Source: Corythucha ciliata (taxonomy: Eukaryota; Arthropoda; Insecta; Hemiptera; Tingidae). Taken from it: a stretch of DNA of 64,000 nucleotides. The stretch spans positions 23,498,001-23,562,000 of the forward strand of contig CM075941.1 in assembly GCA_038030265.1 (NCBI GenBank), read 5' to 3'. Below are positions 1-10,182 of this stretch, piece after piece (the stretch's first letter is position 1; each line of letters begins with the position of its first letter). The notes beneath the pieces are model-generated. The model was given only the letters and a program-made list of their open reading frames with translations. It was not told where the DNA came from and ran no database searches. A program made the position numbers and the translations under genes.

Positions 1-137
1 GGTACGACGTAATTGTATATAGCACGCCCCTGCCATTGTAGTTACGATTTTACAGTTTTCACGGGGTTTCACTTCTGATTGATGAGGATGTAAGTTTTAC
101 TTGAGAGCCCTTGGTTTATTTTTATTTGATATTGTTA

Positions 138-1017
138 AGGCCCGTTTACACGAGCAATGACAATTGCTGCAATTCGGCAATTATTGGATAATTCTTTTCT
201 ACAAAAATTGCAGCAATACGAAGCAAGTTTCCCTCAGCGGATAGTTAAGGGATTTTGCAATTGTATTGCAGTGAATTGCTCCATTTCTGAGCAACAAAAA
301 TGGCTCAACTTTTACTTTTCGACTACCGTTGAAAATTGTTCCTTTCTTCTTTTCCGAGAATTGTCATCCGGGCCACCCATCCCTTGGTGGCCCGGGGCCA
401 AAAATTGCGGAAAACGTGCAATAACTATCCAACCCCCGTGGACTTGAAAAATTGCAAGAAAAAGTAGTCGCCGGAATTGGACAACAGTGAGCTTATTGCT
501 TGGGGAGTTTATTGCTGGGCAATTTTTCGGCTATTGCTGCAATTCGCTTTCGTGCAATAATTGCCTTAAAAACGCTGCGAATTACCGAACAATGCCTTAT
601 TATTTCGACTGTGGGTTTATTATTCATGGATGTAGTGAAATCCGGCTTGAAATTACATGAAAATCGACACCCCACACCCCTATGACCCCAAATCCTTTGA
701 AAATCCCCATTTTGGACCCGCTTTTGGCCCATAAAACCCAAGGAGGTTATTTGATCAAACTGATCAGATGTTAGGACCACCTAGACCCCAAATGGAGTCT
801 ATGTGCGAAAGAACGAGTTTTTTCGAGCAATCCTAGGGCAAGATATGGCCCGGACGGCGGACGGACATTTTTTTTTTATTGCAGATTTGGATTCTACGCA
901 CTTTGAAACGTAAAACTACAAATTTTGAGGGGGGGTCAAAAAATTTTTTTGCGATACGATTACAAAGACTTATTATTGAGAAATAATAAGCCAAAAATTG
1001 GCCGTGTAAATGGGCCT
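138..1017. mobile_element. Non-autonomous TIR element (MITE), TTA target duplication
   Basis: The left end AGGCCCGTTTACACG is the inverted complement, with one mismatch, of the right end CGTGTAAATGGGCCT. The element is flanked on both sides by TTA (135-137 and 1018-1020), the target duplication typical of PIF/Harbinger elements. The interior is rich in AATTGC/GCAATT motifs and has no convincing coding sequence; the ORFs inside have no recognisable domain. The family assignment rests on the 3-bp target site and TIR only, so it is an inference. Similar termini occur at 26474-26855. Confidence 0.7.
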
Positions 1018-1267
1018 TTAGGGTTGGGTCGACAATTTATTGCTATGCTCCGCAATAATGCGATGCTGGGTTTAGCACTTAGCGGAGGATGAAATATCAA
1101 GTTTCGGTCGACAATGATTTCAATATGTTAGAATAATAATAAAGTGGCGTTTAAGGTTGGATAATGAAATTAGCTTCTGATGCTGCTTCTAGTTTCGAAA
1201 ATGTTATTGTTTCTATGCCTACGAAACTTTTATTTCAAACCGTTTCATACCAAGGTCTATACATATA

Positions 1268-1822
1268 CAGGGTGTTCGGGGAGGAATGATCCGGATTGAA
1301 ATATGTTGTAGTACTCGACAGGGCGGATCAAAAAAGTCATATAAACATAGGGCCGCAAATGCTTTGTTTCGGAGATAGAGCCAAATTAGTGAATTTTTAG
1401 CCACTCTCCCTTTTTCCACCAATAAGTCGTCGAGACAAACCCATCGTCTAAAATAGAACAAAATGAGTGACATTTCTGAAAAGAGCACAAAATTTTCTTC
1501 AAAAATACCTAGTTTTTTCCAGCTAATAACGGGTTTAAGTATCCTCATTTGTTTATCGGAAGAGGTGAAAATGTTGTTACTGAAATTTTCCGTTTTTTTC
1601 GGCGACGATTTCATCATACTTAATCATGCCACACCATTTGGCGGAACTCGGGGAAAACATGCCATTTTGTAAGCTTTCAAACGGCTCAAGTAGATTGGCA
1701 GTCGGTGCTGTTTTGATCGAGATATCGCAGTGAGTATTCGAAAAAGCAATGCAAAGTGCTCAAAAACAGGCATGTTGTACCAGCAAGAAAAAATTCACGT
1801 GAAAGGTTCATTGTAATTTATT
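1268..1822. repeat. Left terminal inverted repeat of the 1268-4413 transposon
   Basis: This segment is the imperfect reverse complement of 3858-4413. It contains, in order, the terminal CAGGGTG, a CATAGGG.CGCAAATGCTTTG block (1346-1370), a CTGAAAAGAGCACAAAATTT block (about 1476-1495), an AAACATGCC..TGTAAGCTTTCAA block (about 1654-1680) and a GAGATATCGC block near 1719. The short ORFs on either strand here have no family resemblance and mirror each other in the other arm, so they are not genes. Confidence 0.85.
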
Positions 1823-2197
1823 GTTATACGTTTCATTTAACAGCCAACATTTTGATACCAACTGATCGGAAACTTACTATTCATCACCCTCCCCCCACCC
1901 TAAAATCCACTTTTTAGTTATCATAATGAACGAGAATCAAATGTTGTTCCAGGAGGGCATCAAAATGATGGAAGGAGGTAAATCAAACTATTTGAAACAC
2001 ATTTTCACGATTAAATTTGAGGAAATTATTACTTCTTCCATCAACATAGGACTTATGACTTTCAGGTATAAAGCCTACATATCCCACAAGAAGAATGAAT
2101 AACGTCTATGTCTTCTAATTTCTTACCATTAACCCTTCACTGTTAATGGCAATTAATTAAACCAATAACTTACGCTGGTAAAATAGTGAGGTAAAAT

Positions 2198-3289
2198 TTA
2201 TTTATAAAAATATTTTAATAACAAAATCAAAGAAATTGTTAATATCCCCCCATCAGCTTGAACACATTTCGTAGCCCTCGTGGAGACGGACCTTGTTGCT
2301 TTTCTAATTTCTGTTCTGCGGTTTTTGATTACTAATGCTGCTTCCTCTACTCGCCGTATCAACTCTTCCCTTGAATTTACGGGGGCACCATGATAAACTA
2401 AATCTTTCATCCATCCCCACAGGAAAAAATCGAGGGGAGTTAGATCCGGAGATCTCGGCGGCCAATTCACGGGGCCTGCGCGACCGATCCAACGATCTGG
2501 AAAGGAAGTGTCGAGAAACTCTCGGACTTCACGAGCACTGTGAGCTGGAGCTCCGTCATGCTGATAAATCATAATTGCTCGTTCTCGCAGAGGGATATCT
2601 TCGAGGAGAGCTGGGAGTTCATTTCCGAGAAAATGTCGATAATTGCGTCCATTTAAGTGGTTCTGAATGATGTATGGTCCTATTAGGTTACTGCCAATTA
2701 AACCACACCACACATTAACACTAAACCTGTGTTGAAAATGTTTTTCGACGGTAGCATGCGGGTTTTCGTCTTGCCAGACGTGCCAATTGTGGCTGTTATT
2801 GATGCCGTCTCTTGTAAATGTGGCTTCGTCGGTAAATAGAATTGTTGAGACCAATTCACGGTTTTCCATAATCCACTGACAAAACTGCAGCCGGAGAAGA
2901 TTGTCACCTGGATGGAGGTTTTGGACTTTCCGTAAATGAAAAGGATGTAGTCCATTTTCTCGTAAAGTACTCCACACGCGCGTATGGCGCACTCCCAAAG
3001 TCCTTGCAATTCTTCGGGTACTGGTTGTTGGGTCGGCTTCCACCATGTTCAGGATGCGGTCAACATCTTAATACTGTACATTACTTCTATCTGAAGAAAT
3101 TCTGAAGCTCGGCAACGTACCCGTTTGGCAAAGGGAATTAAAAACTTGCCGAAAAACTCTTGCACTTGGAAGACGACGCTGTGGGTACCTCCGGCCATAT
3201 TCCGTTCGAGCAGCTCCAGCGTTCCGATTGCAGAAACCATAAACAAACACAATATTTGAATATTCCAAATGCAAAAACAACAGTGGCAT
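2198..3289 (-). pseudogene. IS630-Tc1-mariner (DD41D-type) transposase, one in-frame stop
   Basis: Cut-and-paste transposase, expected to bind the TIRs and catalyse excision and insertion in the nucleus. An ATG at 3287-3289 opens a frame with an N-terminal helix-turn-helix region of the arthropod DUF4817 type (VYGFCNRNAGAARTEY, then RRYPQRRLPSARVF). The same frame continues into 2198-3046 with RIARTLGVRHTRVWSTLRE (second HTH) and the catalytic core: FTDEATF (first Asp), HDGAPAHSAREV (second Asp) and PPRSPDLTPLDFFLWG (third Asp). I count 41 residues between the second and third Asp, hence DD41D rather than mariner DD34D. A single TAA (about 3068-3070 on the plus strand) separates the N-terminal domain from the rest. 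The frame is otherwise intact, so this is a recently inactivated copy or a sequencing error. The C-terminal end is less certain. Confidence 0.88.
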
Positions 3290-3857
3290 TTTAAACACGT
3301 TTACGGGACTAATGCCGAGCGAAAATTACTCAGAAAGCGCTTCATCGAGCAACGGAATATCGAAAAAGCGAACATCGAACAAAAGAATGTCCAACGCGTT
3401 GAGAAAAACAAAAGATCAACGAACAACCTAAAGCCAAACCTGACGGGTGACGGAAACAATTGAAACAAAAACCTGCATGAACAAATTTGACCCATACAGC
3501 TACTGAAATCATTACCCAAAAACAGCTAGACCAAACATTGTTTTAGATTTTTCCGTTTGCCAATTAACAGCAGCTTATTCATTAATTCTTGAAAATTCGA
3601 TAGAACATTTTTCTGGCAAAGCCACATTTACGATAAACGGCATCATAGAAAATTATAATAAGCACGTCTTTGACGAAAAAATACCCGCAATCGACCGTCA
3701 AAAGCCATTAAATCGTTAGATTGACCGTACAGATCCAGTGACTTGTTTCTGACTCATTTTGACGGCTAAAAAATTGACGTTTGGAAAGAGGGGGGAAGGT
3801 ATAAATTAGATGTATTTTAGTGTCACTTTGGAGGTGGATATTGGAGTCGTACAAAAA

Positions 3858-4413
3858 TAAATTATAATGAACCTTTCACGTGAATTTTTTCTTGCTGGAA
3901 CAAGAAGTGTCTATTTTTGAGAACTTGGCCTTGCTTTTTCGAAAACTCACCGCGATATCTCGGTCAAAACAGCACTGATTGCCAATCTTCTTGAGCCGTT
4001 TGAAAGCTTACAAAATGGACATGTTTTCCCGAGTTCCGCCAAATGGTGTGGCATGATTAAGTATGATGAAATCGTCGCCGAAAAAAAACGGAAATTTTCA
4101 GTAACAACATTTTCACCTCTTTCGATGAACAAATGAGGATACTTAAACCCGTTATTAGCTTGAAAAAACTATGTATTTTTGAAGCAAATTTTGTGCTCTT
4201 TTCAGAAATGTCACTCATTTGGTTCTAAGTTAGACGATGGGTTTGTCTCGACGACTTATTGGTGGAAAAAGGGAAAGTGGCTAAAAATTCACTAATTTGG
4301 CTCTATCTCTGAAACAAAGCATTTGCGACCCTATGTTTATATAGCTTTTTTGATCCGCCCTGCCGAGTACTACAACATATTTCAATTTGGATCATTCCTC
4401 CCCAAACACCCTG
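3858..4413. repeat. Right terminal inverted repeat of the 1268-4413 transposon
   Basis: Reverse complement of 1268-1822 with scattered mismatches. The inner boundary is near AATTATAATGAACCTTTCACG and the outer end is ACACCCTG followed by TA. Confidence 0.85.
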
Positions 4414-4415
4414 TA

Positions 4416-5359
4416 TGTATAGTCTAGTAAACGAATGCTTCTTAGAAAGGCGTAGATTGAACCAGCTAGTAACTCTAAAGCTGTGATTGGGATTTGTTCG
4501 GACGGGTCTGGAGATGGTGTACTCAAAAGTCCCCGCCTCTAGCCCACGAGCTAGCTGCTGGACGTAGCAAAACGTGCATAATTTTTCACTTCATTACCTC
4601 TAGTTCGTAAACTGTAGGTCCCACCCAAAAACTAATCGGATAACAAATCAAAGTTGACAAAATTCCTCAAAAATTAGTCCTCGACAAGTTTTTTGTAGCT
4701 TCAACCGCTTAAGAGATAATAGCGTTAAAAGTGACAATATTCTCGAACCCCTTCACTGCTTTTTGTGAACAATGCGTTGTAGCGTCCTCGCCGTTGACGT
4801 TACGACATTGATGCATAGCAAAGAAGTTAATCATCATGAAATTCTCTTTACAAAAATCAAAAATGATACTCGCTTATCTCCTATAAGTGTCGAGATACAC
4901 GCAGTAGGAGAAAATTCCCTAACAACAAAAACTGTATTCTTATGGGATGGTCCTGTTAATTGGATGAAAACGGCTATTAGATAAACTAGTTTTGTTAACT
5001 TATCACAGGTAATTTGAAAAATAGCTTGAACTAATGTGTCTTTAACCGTTTTACGGCTCATTTTACGTCGTCAAAGTTAGCTGTAGATGAGGATATTCGG
5101 TCTGTCCGACCCGAGAACTGTTATGATCGCGGGGACATGGAAACAAGCGTTCTCATAGCGAAAATTGCTCATAAAAAGGTCCCAGGCAACAAAGAAATTC
5201 CAGCGGAACCTTTTTTCTCCTCGGGTTAAGAAGACTGATGCAGTCATGTGGAGGGAAAAGGAGAAATGATGGATTGGCATTGCGGACAAATTCAAACAAG
5301 AAGGATACCAGAGGTATCAATAAAAATTTTACTTTTGTAGGCCCTTCTTATCTTAATAG
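4416..5359. other. No gene recognised; probable 5' part or intron of the SANT gene
   Basis: The short ORFs in this 0.9 kb show no family motif. The stretch ends in a good splice acceptor (TCTTAATAG, ending at 5359), directly before the Myb/SANT coding exon, so part of it is likely that gene's intron. I could not identify the upstream exon that should encode the tryptophan-containing first SANT helix, nor the outer Harbinger TIR. Confidence 0.4.
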
Positions 5360-7464
5360 GCACAAATTTACGTTGCAAGAAATCACACTCAGCTACGGAA
5401 CAAATACGAAAATTTGAAGAAAATTGTAAGGTCAAAAAAAGCAAAAATACGGCAAGAAACCATTAGTACTGGAGGTGGTTCGAACAATGCCCAGTCGCTG
5501 TCTGAAATAGAGTCGAAGATCCTACAAATGATTTTTCCGAGCGCCGAGGGGCTTGCCAATACGGCCGACTCAGATGCTGTGCCAGAAAGTAATAAATGGA
5601 TTGAACGGGCATTGCCCATTTGTAGATTTCACACACTTTCCCGTTTGATTTTAACCGCCTTTTCAGATTATGAAACTCTGACCTCTGGAGCTCACTCGAA
5701 TGAGAACTCAGGGCTCTTAAATGACGAGGTCGTGAGGGGCGAGAATGGAGGTCGAAGTTTGAGTCATATTTCTACAAACTTGGGGAACGATCTGCCAAGT
5801 GAAGGATACGATTGGAGCAGTTGGTATCCGGTGTCATTAAAGAAACCCCTTCATCTCGCGCTAAAACAATCAGCAATCACAATCACCGAAGGTTGCGATA
5901 ATTCTTTGGGCCTGACGAAACATGTTTGTGAAAATAATTTAACCCTCCTCTGCTACGGTGCGGTGGTATCACTCATGAGCTACGGCGGGTCAAATATGAC
6001 CCATTAAGTTTTTTATGTTTCCGGAAGACAAAAAAATGTATACGAATTTCAACGGACACCGGATTTGTGTTCAAGAGGTTCTGAAACGTGAAAAAATGCA
6101 TTATGACCCCCACCCCCCACCATGAGTACAAGCGCAATATTGCATTTTTTGAATGAAATGCACTAAAATTCAAAATAGTTGGGGGGGGGGTAAGAAAACC
6201 AGTCCTTGAATATAATTATGAGGTGGAAAATATCCTCTTCATCATTCTGTTCGCTGCAACGCAATCGTCAATTTCCGATTAGCTACCATAATCTTCGTCC
6301 ATTTCTCGCTCGAGTTCTTCATTGTGCATTTCAGAAGTCCAAAATTTTCTTTTAGACGCCATTTGCCACTGTGCACGATATGATCTGATGGCTACTAACA
6401 CACCTGACAAAGAAATTGGTAAGTAAGACGTCATAAATAATGATTTTTATTATTGCGTAAGTAAAAACAACTGGAAAGTTTCAACTAAATTTTTTGCTAC
6501 CCTGGGTCAAATATGACCCGAGTGAACTTTCAGTCGGCTTAAACATTATAATGGGCATACGTTCAAATGAGGTAGCGTCTTCCTCACGACGGACTAGAAG
6601 GGTACTTGAAGCCTTGAACCCGAAAGAGGAGTGGGGCTTCACTATGCACAGAGAAGCAACTGCATGGGTCGGATCTGACCCAACCGTAGCAGAGGAGGGT
6701 TAAGGCTTCGTGTCTTGTCTAGACACAGAAGTTGTTGATGAGTCGGCTGTGGCACCACGTTACCCTCTGGAAGAAGAAGTTCCCGAGATAGCTGGATCTG
6801 CTTCGGCAAACACATCAGGCCGGAATAATATAAAGCATCGTAGAATTATCTATCAATGGGCATTTACAGATTGTAGAAATCTCAAATCCCATCACTGCAG
6901 GCTGAGAATGTTAAGAACTGGGGCCTAATTACGAACCCGCGTGACAATGCCGCGAGATGCGGTTTTGTGCCCTTGGATTCTGCTTGCGACGTTTCTTCCC
7001 GACCATTCGTAATAAGGTCCTTTTTCGGAACTGTACTGCGAACAAGCCACATTATTCCTGATAATCTTTGAGCAATAAGCTCGGAAATTTAACAGGAATC
7101 TTAAGTCATGCTCGTTAGAAAGTAGAAAAACTACTACGAAATAATTAAGCGAGCGCTGTGCCTTAATTTTTCACTTTCCTCAGCGTCAAAAAGAGGAAAA
7201 AAGACGTCAGATGGGTCATGCGGGATTCGAGGAAAAGGTCTCTCATAAAACGGCTTCGGCTAAAATCGAAATATACCTTAAAGAAGGCGAAATATTTTTG
7301 CAGCAAGAAGCATGACACAAGAGTTGCATGAGGTAAAATTGAACATTTTGAACGCTGAGCTGGAACATCAAATTGGGCAGGAATTACGGGCCAGAGAAAA
7401 GCATAAACTCGAAAAAGAGCTGTTAAAAGATCAAATTATTAATGCCAAATTACAAAGAAAATGA
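5360..7464 (+). pseudogene. Myb/SANT-like DNA-binding protein of a PIF/Harbinger element, disrupted
   Basis: Harbinger elements carry a second ORF, a Myb/SANT-like protein that binds the TIRs and helps the transposase. After the acceptor at 5359 the frame reads VARNHTQLRNKYENLKK, then KAKIRQETISTGGG and LSEIESKILQMI, the typical second half of an insect Myb/SANT-like domain. The frame stays open to 5942, where a TTAA-flanked MITE (5943-6699) interrupts it. Beyond the insertion, 6710-6928 encodes an acidic stretch in a different phase. A charged coiled-coil tail (MTQELHEVKLNILNAELEHQ.., ending KLQRK, stop at 7462-7464) matches the usual C-terminus of these proteins. The gene runs convergently towards the transposase, whose stop lies 20 bp further on. 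The N-terminal exon is missing, so it is broken. Confidence 0.7.
5943..6699. mobile_element. piggyBac-type MITE inserted in the SANT ORF
   Basis: The ends CCCTCCTCTGCTACGGT and ACCGTAGCAGAGGAGGG are perfect inverted repeats of 17 bp. They are flanked by TTAA at 5939-5942 and 6700-6703. TTAA duplication with CCC..GGG ends is diagnostic of piggyBac-superfamily elements. Inner copies of GGGTCAAATATGACCC-like dyads lie near each end (about 5990 and 6505). At 757 bp with no transposase it is non-autonomous. Its TIRs are perfect, so it is younger than the Harbinger unit it interrupts. Confidence 0.85.
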
Positions 7465-7483
7465 TAAAGTTTTGTAATTTATT

Positions 7484-8615
7484 TTAATGTAAAAGAGGTT
7501 GGAAATAAGTATTGACCAATATTTGCCGGGAACGGTCATTTTTTCTATTATCCAGAGTAGAAACTGGCACTTCATGGTCATCATGTTCGATGTAGGTTAT
7601 ATCGTACTCCGGGAGAGGGCTTCTCATATCAATAGCAAGACTGTGGAGGACGGAAGTAGCCACTATAACACTTGAACTTTTAGCCAAGTTCGTTCTCAAC
7701 CCAATTGATAATATAGGAAAACGCTTTTTCCATACACCATACTGCCTTTCGACGACATTCCTCGATCGAATTTGCGATTCATTGCAAAGGTTTTCTGCGG
7801 AATTTTGAGGACTGGAGAAAGGTTTACAAGATAATTCCTGTTCTCGTAGCCCGCATCAGCTGCAATGAAGCTGTTGCCAAATTCCCCTGATTCAAGTCTA
7901 TTCATAATCTTTGAATTATTAAAAACTGTTTGTTCATGGCTGGACCCTGGTCATCTGGCCACGATTTCCAAGATCTTCAAATTGGAGTCCGAAATAGTTT
8001 GGACGATTATAGAAAATACGTTTTTTTTTCTGTTTCTAAAAACTTCTGCGTTGTCACCCATTGAAATAGATTATGGAAAAATCCAACTATGGTCCAAAGG
8101 AAACTGCAACTGCCTACATCATATACAATATACAAATTACCAAGACCATTAAGCTTCACATGCGTACAGTCCATCGCTCCAATAACCTTAGGAAACGATG
8201 CGATTTTATAGAATTTTTTCTTCGCTGTGGCAATCTCATCTTAGGATCGAGGCCTGCAATAGCATCTGTGACCAACCCGATAAAATCAACGGCCGAGGTT
8301 TTGCTGATCCCTATAAAATCCACCATGGGCAATGTATCGGACCCAGTAGCGTAGAACCGTAATGATAACAGAAGACGATTCATGCTGGAAACGGCATAGT
8401 TTCTGAAATAAATTAATAAATAAATGTCATGTATAGAACACTCGCTGATGGATATATTCTATAAATGTACATAGGCAATAAAAATAAGTCCTAACCTATT
8501 TGACGGGGATTTTATTTTATCCTCAATTCGGTCATGGAAGGACTTAACAGAGTTCTTGTCAAGCCGGAACCTGCGTAAAAACTCCCAATCGTCCAAAATA
8601 TCGAAATAATTCATT
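7484..8615 (-). pseudogene. PIF/Harbinger transposase (DDE endonuclease), decayed
   Basis: Harbinger transposase related to HARBI1. Exon 1 starts with an ATG at 8613-8615 (MNYFDILDDWEFLRRF.., then KNSVKSFHDRIEDKIKS). A GT-AG intron of roughly 0.1 kb joins in frame to NYAVSSMNRLLLSLRFYATG. The catalytic landmarks are all present: GAMDCTHVKL (first Asp, rc near 8165), ARxPGSSHEQTVFNNS, FIAADAGYENRNYLVN (second Asp) and NVVERQYGVWKKRFPIL (Glu), then VIVATSVLHSLAIDM near the C-terminus. Damage is visible: the tryptophan of the ARWPGS motif is a TGA (7951-7953), one frameshift lies near 7787 just before the Glu motif, and the stretch after the first Asp is scrambled. This is an inactive copy. It is convergent with the SANT ORF, a layout used by many Harbinger elements. 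Confidence 0.85.
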
Positions 8616-8655
8616 TTATGGGTGTTGGCTACGTTGTGAAGGTTGATCTATACTA

Positions 8656-9050
8656 ATATGAAAGATTTAGTCCTCTTCACGAATTATTTATTTTTTCGGC
8701 GGAACTAGTTTTCGGCCTTCGAGGCCATTTCAACGTCTTCTTTGACTCCAGTGTCACATCACTAGGTGGGGCGTTAAAGTTGAAGTCTAATAGTCCTAAT
8801 AAATATTAATTTAATTTACGGGTCTATTGTAAGCTTTGTGATCACAAACGTGAGCGATATATAATTACTAGAATAGACCCGTAATTTAAATTAATATTTA
8901 TTAGGATTATTAGAATTCAACTTTAACGCCCCACATTAGTGATGTGACACTGGAGTCAAAGAAGGCGTTGAAATGAACTGGCCTCGAAGGCCGAAAACTA
9001 GTTCCGCCGAAAAAATAAATAATTCGTGAAGAGGACTAAATCTTTCATAT
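8656..9050. mobile_element. 395-bp foldback element
   Basis: The sequence is an almost perfect palindrome. The left arm begins ATATGAAAGATTTAGTCCTC and the right arm ends with its complement GAGGACTAAATCTTTCATAT. Arms of about 180 bp surround a short centre near 8853. No coding capacity. It lies directly between the 5' end of the Harbinger transposase and the inverted LINE piece. No clear target duplication beyond a few A/T bases was found. Confidence 0.8.
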
Positions 9051-9056
9051 AGTATC

Positions 9057-9300
9057 GAAATAATTCGTCCGGTCTCGGAAGATTACGCCAAGGTAAACTG
9101 GCTTTTTGGTCATGGGGAGAGTTCTCCCGTCCCGAAGTAATATGTGGTTGGTGCGTATTCGGCCCCGAGCGACGAATGTTTGTGAATCACACCATTGTTC
9201 TAAACACTTCAAGGCTTCAAAGACAAGGTCACAGAGGTGATCAATATCGGTGCCTCTAATGATGATGGCCAAGTCATCAACATACGTGATTGTTTGGAAA
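9057..9300 (-). pseudogene. LINE reverse transcriptase, inverted 5' piece with YVDD box
   Basis: Read on the minus strand this encodes NFQTITYVDDLAIIIRGTD, containing the Y-V-D-D catalytic box of a non-LTR retrotransposon reverse transcriptase (plus-strand 9273-9284). It is followed by FEALKCLEQWCDSQTF and KPVYLGVIF, the usual post-catalytic landmarks. The plus-strand sequence that follows continues the same protein from about VILDRCFTALPHLQ onwards. The piece is therefore the inverted 5' part of one LINE insertion. Clade is uncertain (R1/LOA/Jockey-like). Confidence 0.8.
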
Positions 9301-10182
9301 TTAAGATTAATCCTAGACGCGTAATCCTAGACCGCTGTTTCACAGCTTTGCCACATCTTCAATTGTTACGGGAGCGAGTTCTACCGCTTCGTCGTTTCCT
9401 TCGTGGACTTTCCGGCCCAGGATGGGGGGCATCTCTATCCTCAAGACTCGTTTATTACCAGCAGATACTGGTTCCACACATCATTTTTGGGTGTATTGCA
9501 TGGTGGCCCCCTGCTAGTCATCGTGCTAGAAATAAGATTCTCACGATTCAGCGTCTGATACTACTGCAGGTGCTTAAAGCATACGCTACCACAGCACTCA
9601 ACATGCCATGTTCTGACTGGCGTCCCCCCAATAGACCTTGTTCTCGATGAGAGCCTTGCGATCCAACTTAAAAGCCTGAATTCGGATCTTCCACGGCCAG
9701 ACTTGATTATGGCAGTTCCTGATGAGCAGGATTTTACCTCGTACGGCTGTAAGGCGTGCCTTGATTGCACAGTGGCAACAACGATGGGACCAAAACAACA
9801 CCGGACGTCATCTACATAATATCATTCCCTCGACTCAGCAGCGCATGCGTATGCCTCACCTACGCCTACTATCCTACCCTGCGACCCAGCTCCTCACTGA
9901 ACACGGTAGCTTTAACGATAAACTCCACTTCTGTCGGAGAAGAGACTCGCCGGATTGCCCATGTGGCCACCGAGAGGAGACCGCGCAGCCCATGTCCTCT
10001 GGAGCTGTCCAAATTACACGGATCTCCGCGTCATCTGGAATCAACCTCGATTACCATACCATTTAATCACCTCTCGAGCAGCTGTTCAGCGGTTGAACGG
10101 ATTTGCTAGGGCATGGTACCATCGAAGAGGTCTCGGGGCAACCATCCTTCCTCATTCGGCCTTCTATGCCGAGTTGGATTGA
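9301..10182 (+). pseudogene. LINE reverse transcriptase C-terminal part, 3' piece
   Basis: The plus strand encodes the region downstream of the RT core: LRRFLRGLSGPGWG, YYQQILVPHIIFGCIAWW, and a terminal cysteine-rich motif CPCGHRE..AAHVLWSCPNY of the C-x-C..H..C type found at the end of many non-LTR retrotransposon ORF2 proteins. At least two frameshifts are needed (near 9640 and 9985). With the minus-strand piece at 9057-9300 it forms a 5'-inverted, 5'-truncated LINE copy of the kind produced by twin priming. There is no endonuclease domain here. The 3' UTR probably extends beyond 10182, but I could not place its end. Confidence 0.8.

Larger units (their letters stand above)
1268..4413. mobile_element. 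Complete Tc1/mariner-superfamily transposon with ~555-bp TIRs
   Basis: The element starts CAGGGTGTTCGGGGAGGAAT and ends with the inverted counterpart ..CCAAACACCCTG. It is flanked by TA on both sides (1266-1267 and 4414-4415), the hallmark target site of the IS630-Tc1-mariner superfamily. The inverted repeats run about 1268-1822 and 3858-4413, far longer than the roughly 30 bp of classical mariner. A transposase lies on the minus strand between them (about 2198-3289) and is broken by one stop codon. The TIRs are diverged by scattered substitutions and small indels, so this is an older copy, probably not active. The blocks conserved with other elements in the window are described in the findings. 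Confidence 0.9.

Noticed and set aside
1219..1617. 132-codon minus-strand ORF in the left TIR
   Set aside because: Its mirror sequence in the right TIR does not keep the frame, and no motif is visible.
8656..9050. Rho-independent terminator or bacterial regulatory hairpin
   Set aside because: Far too long, and the context is a eukaryotic foldback transposon.
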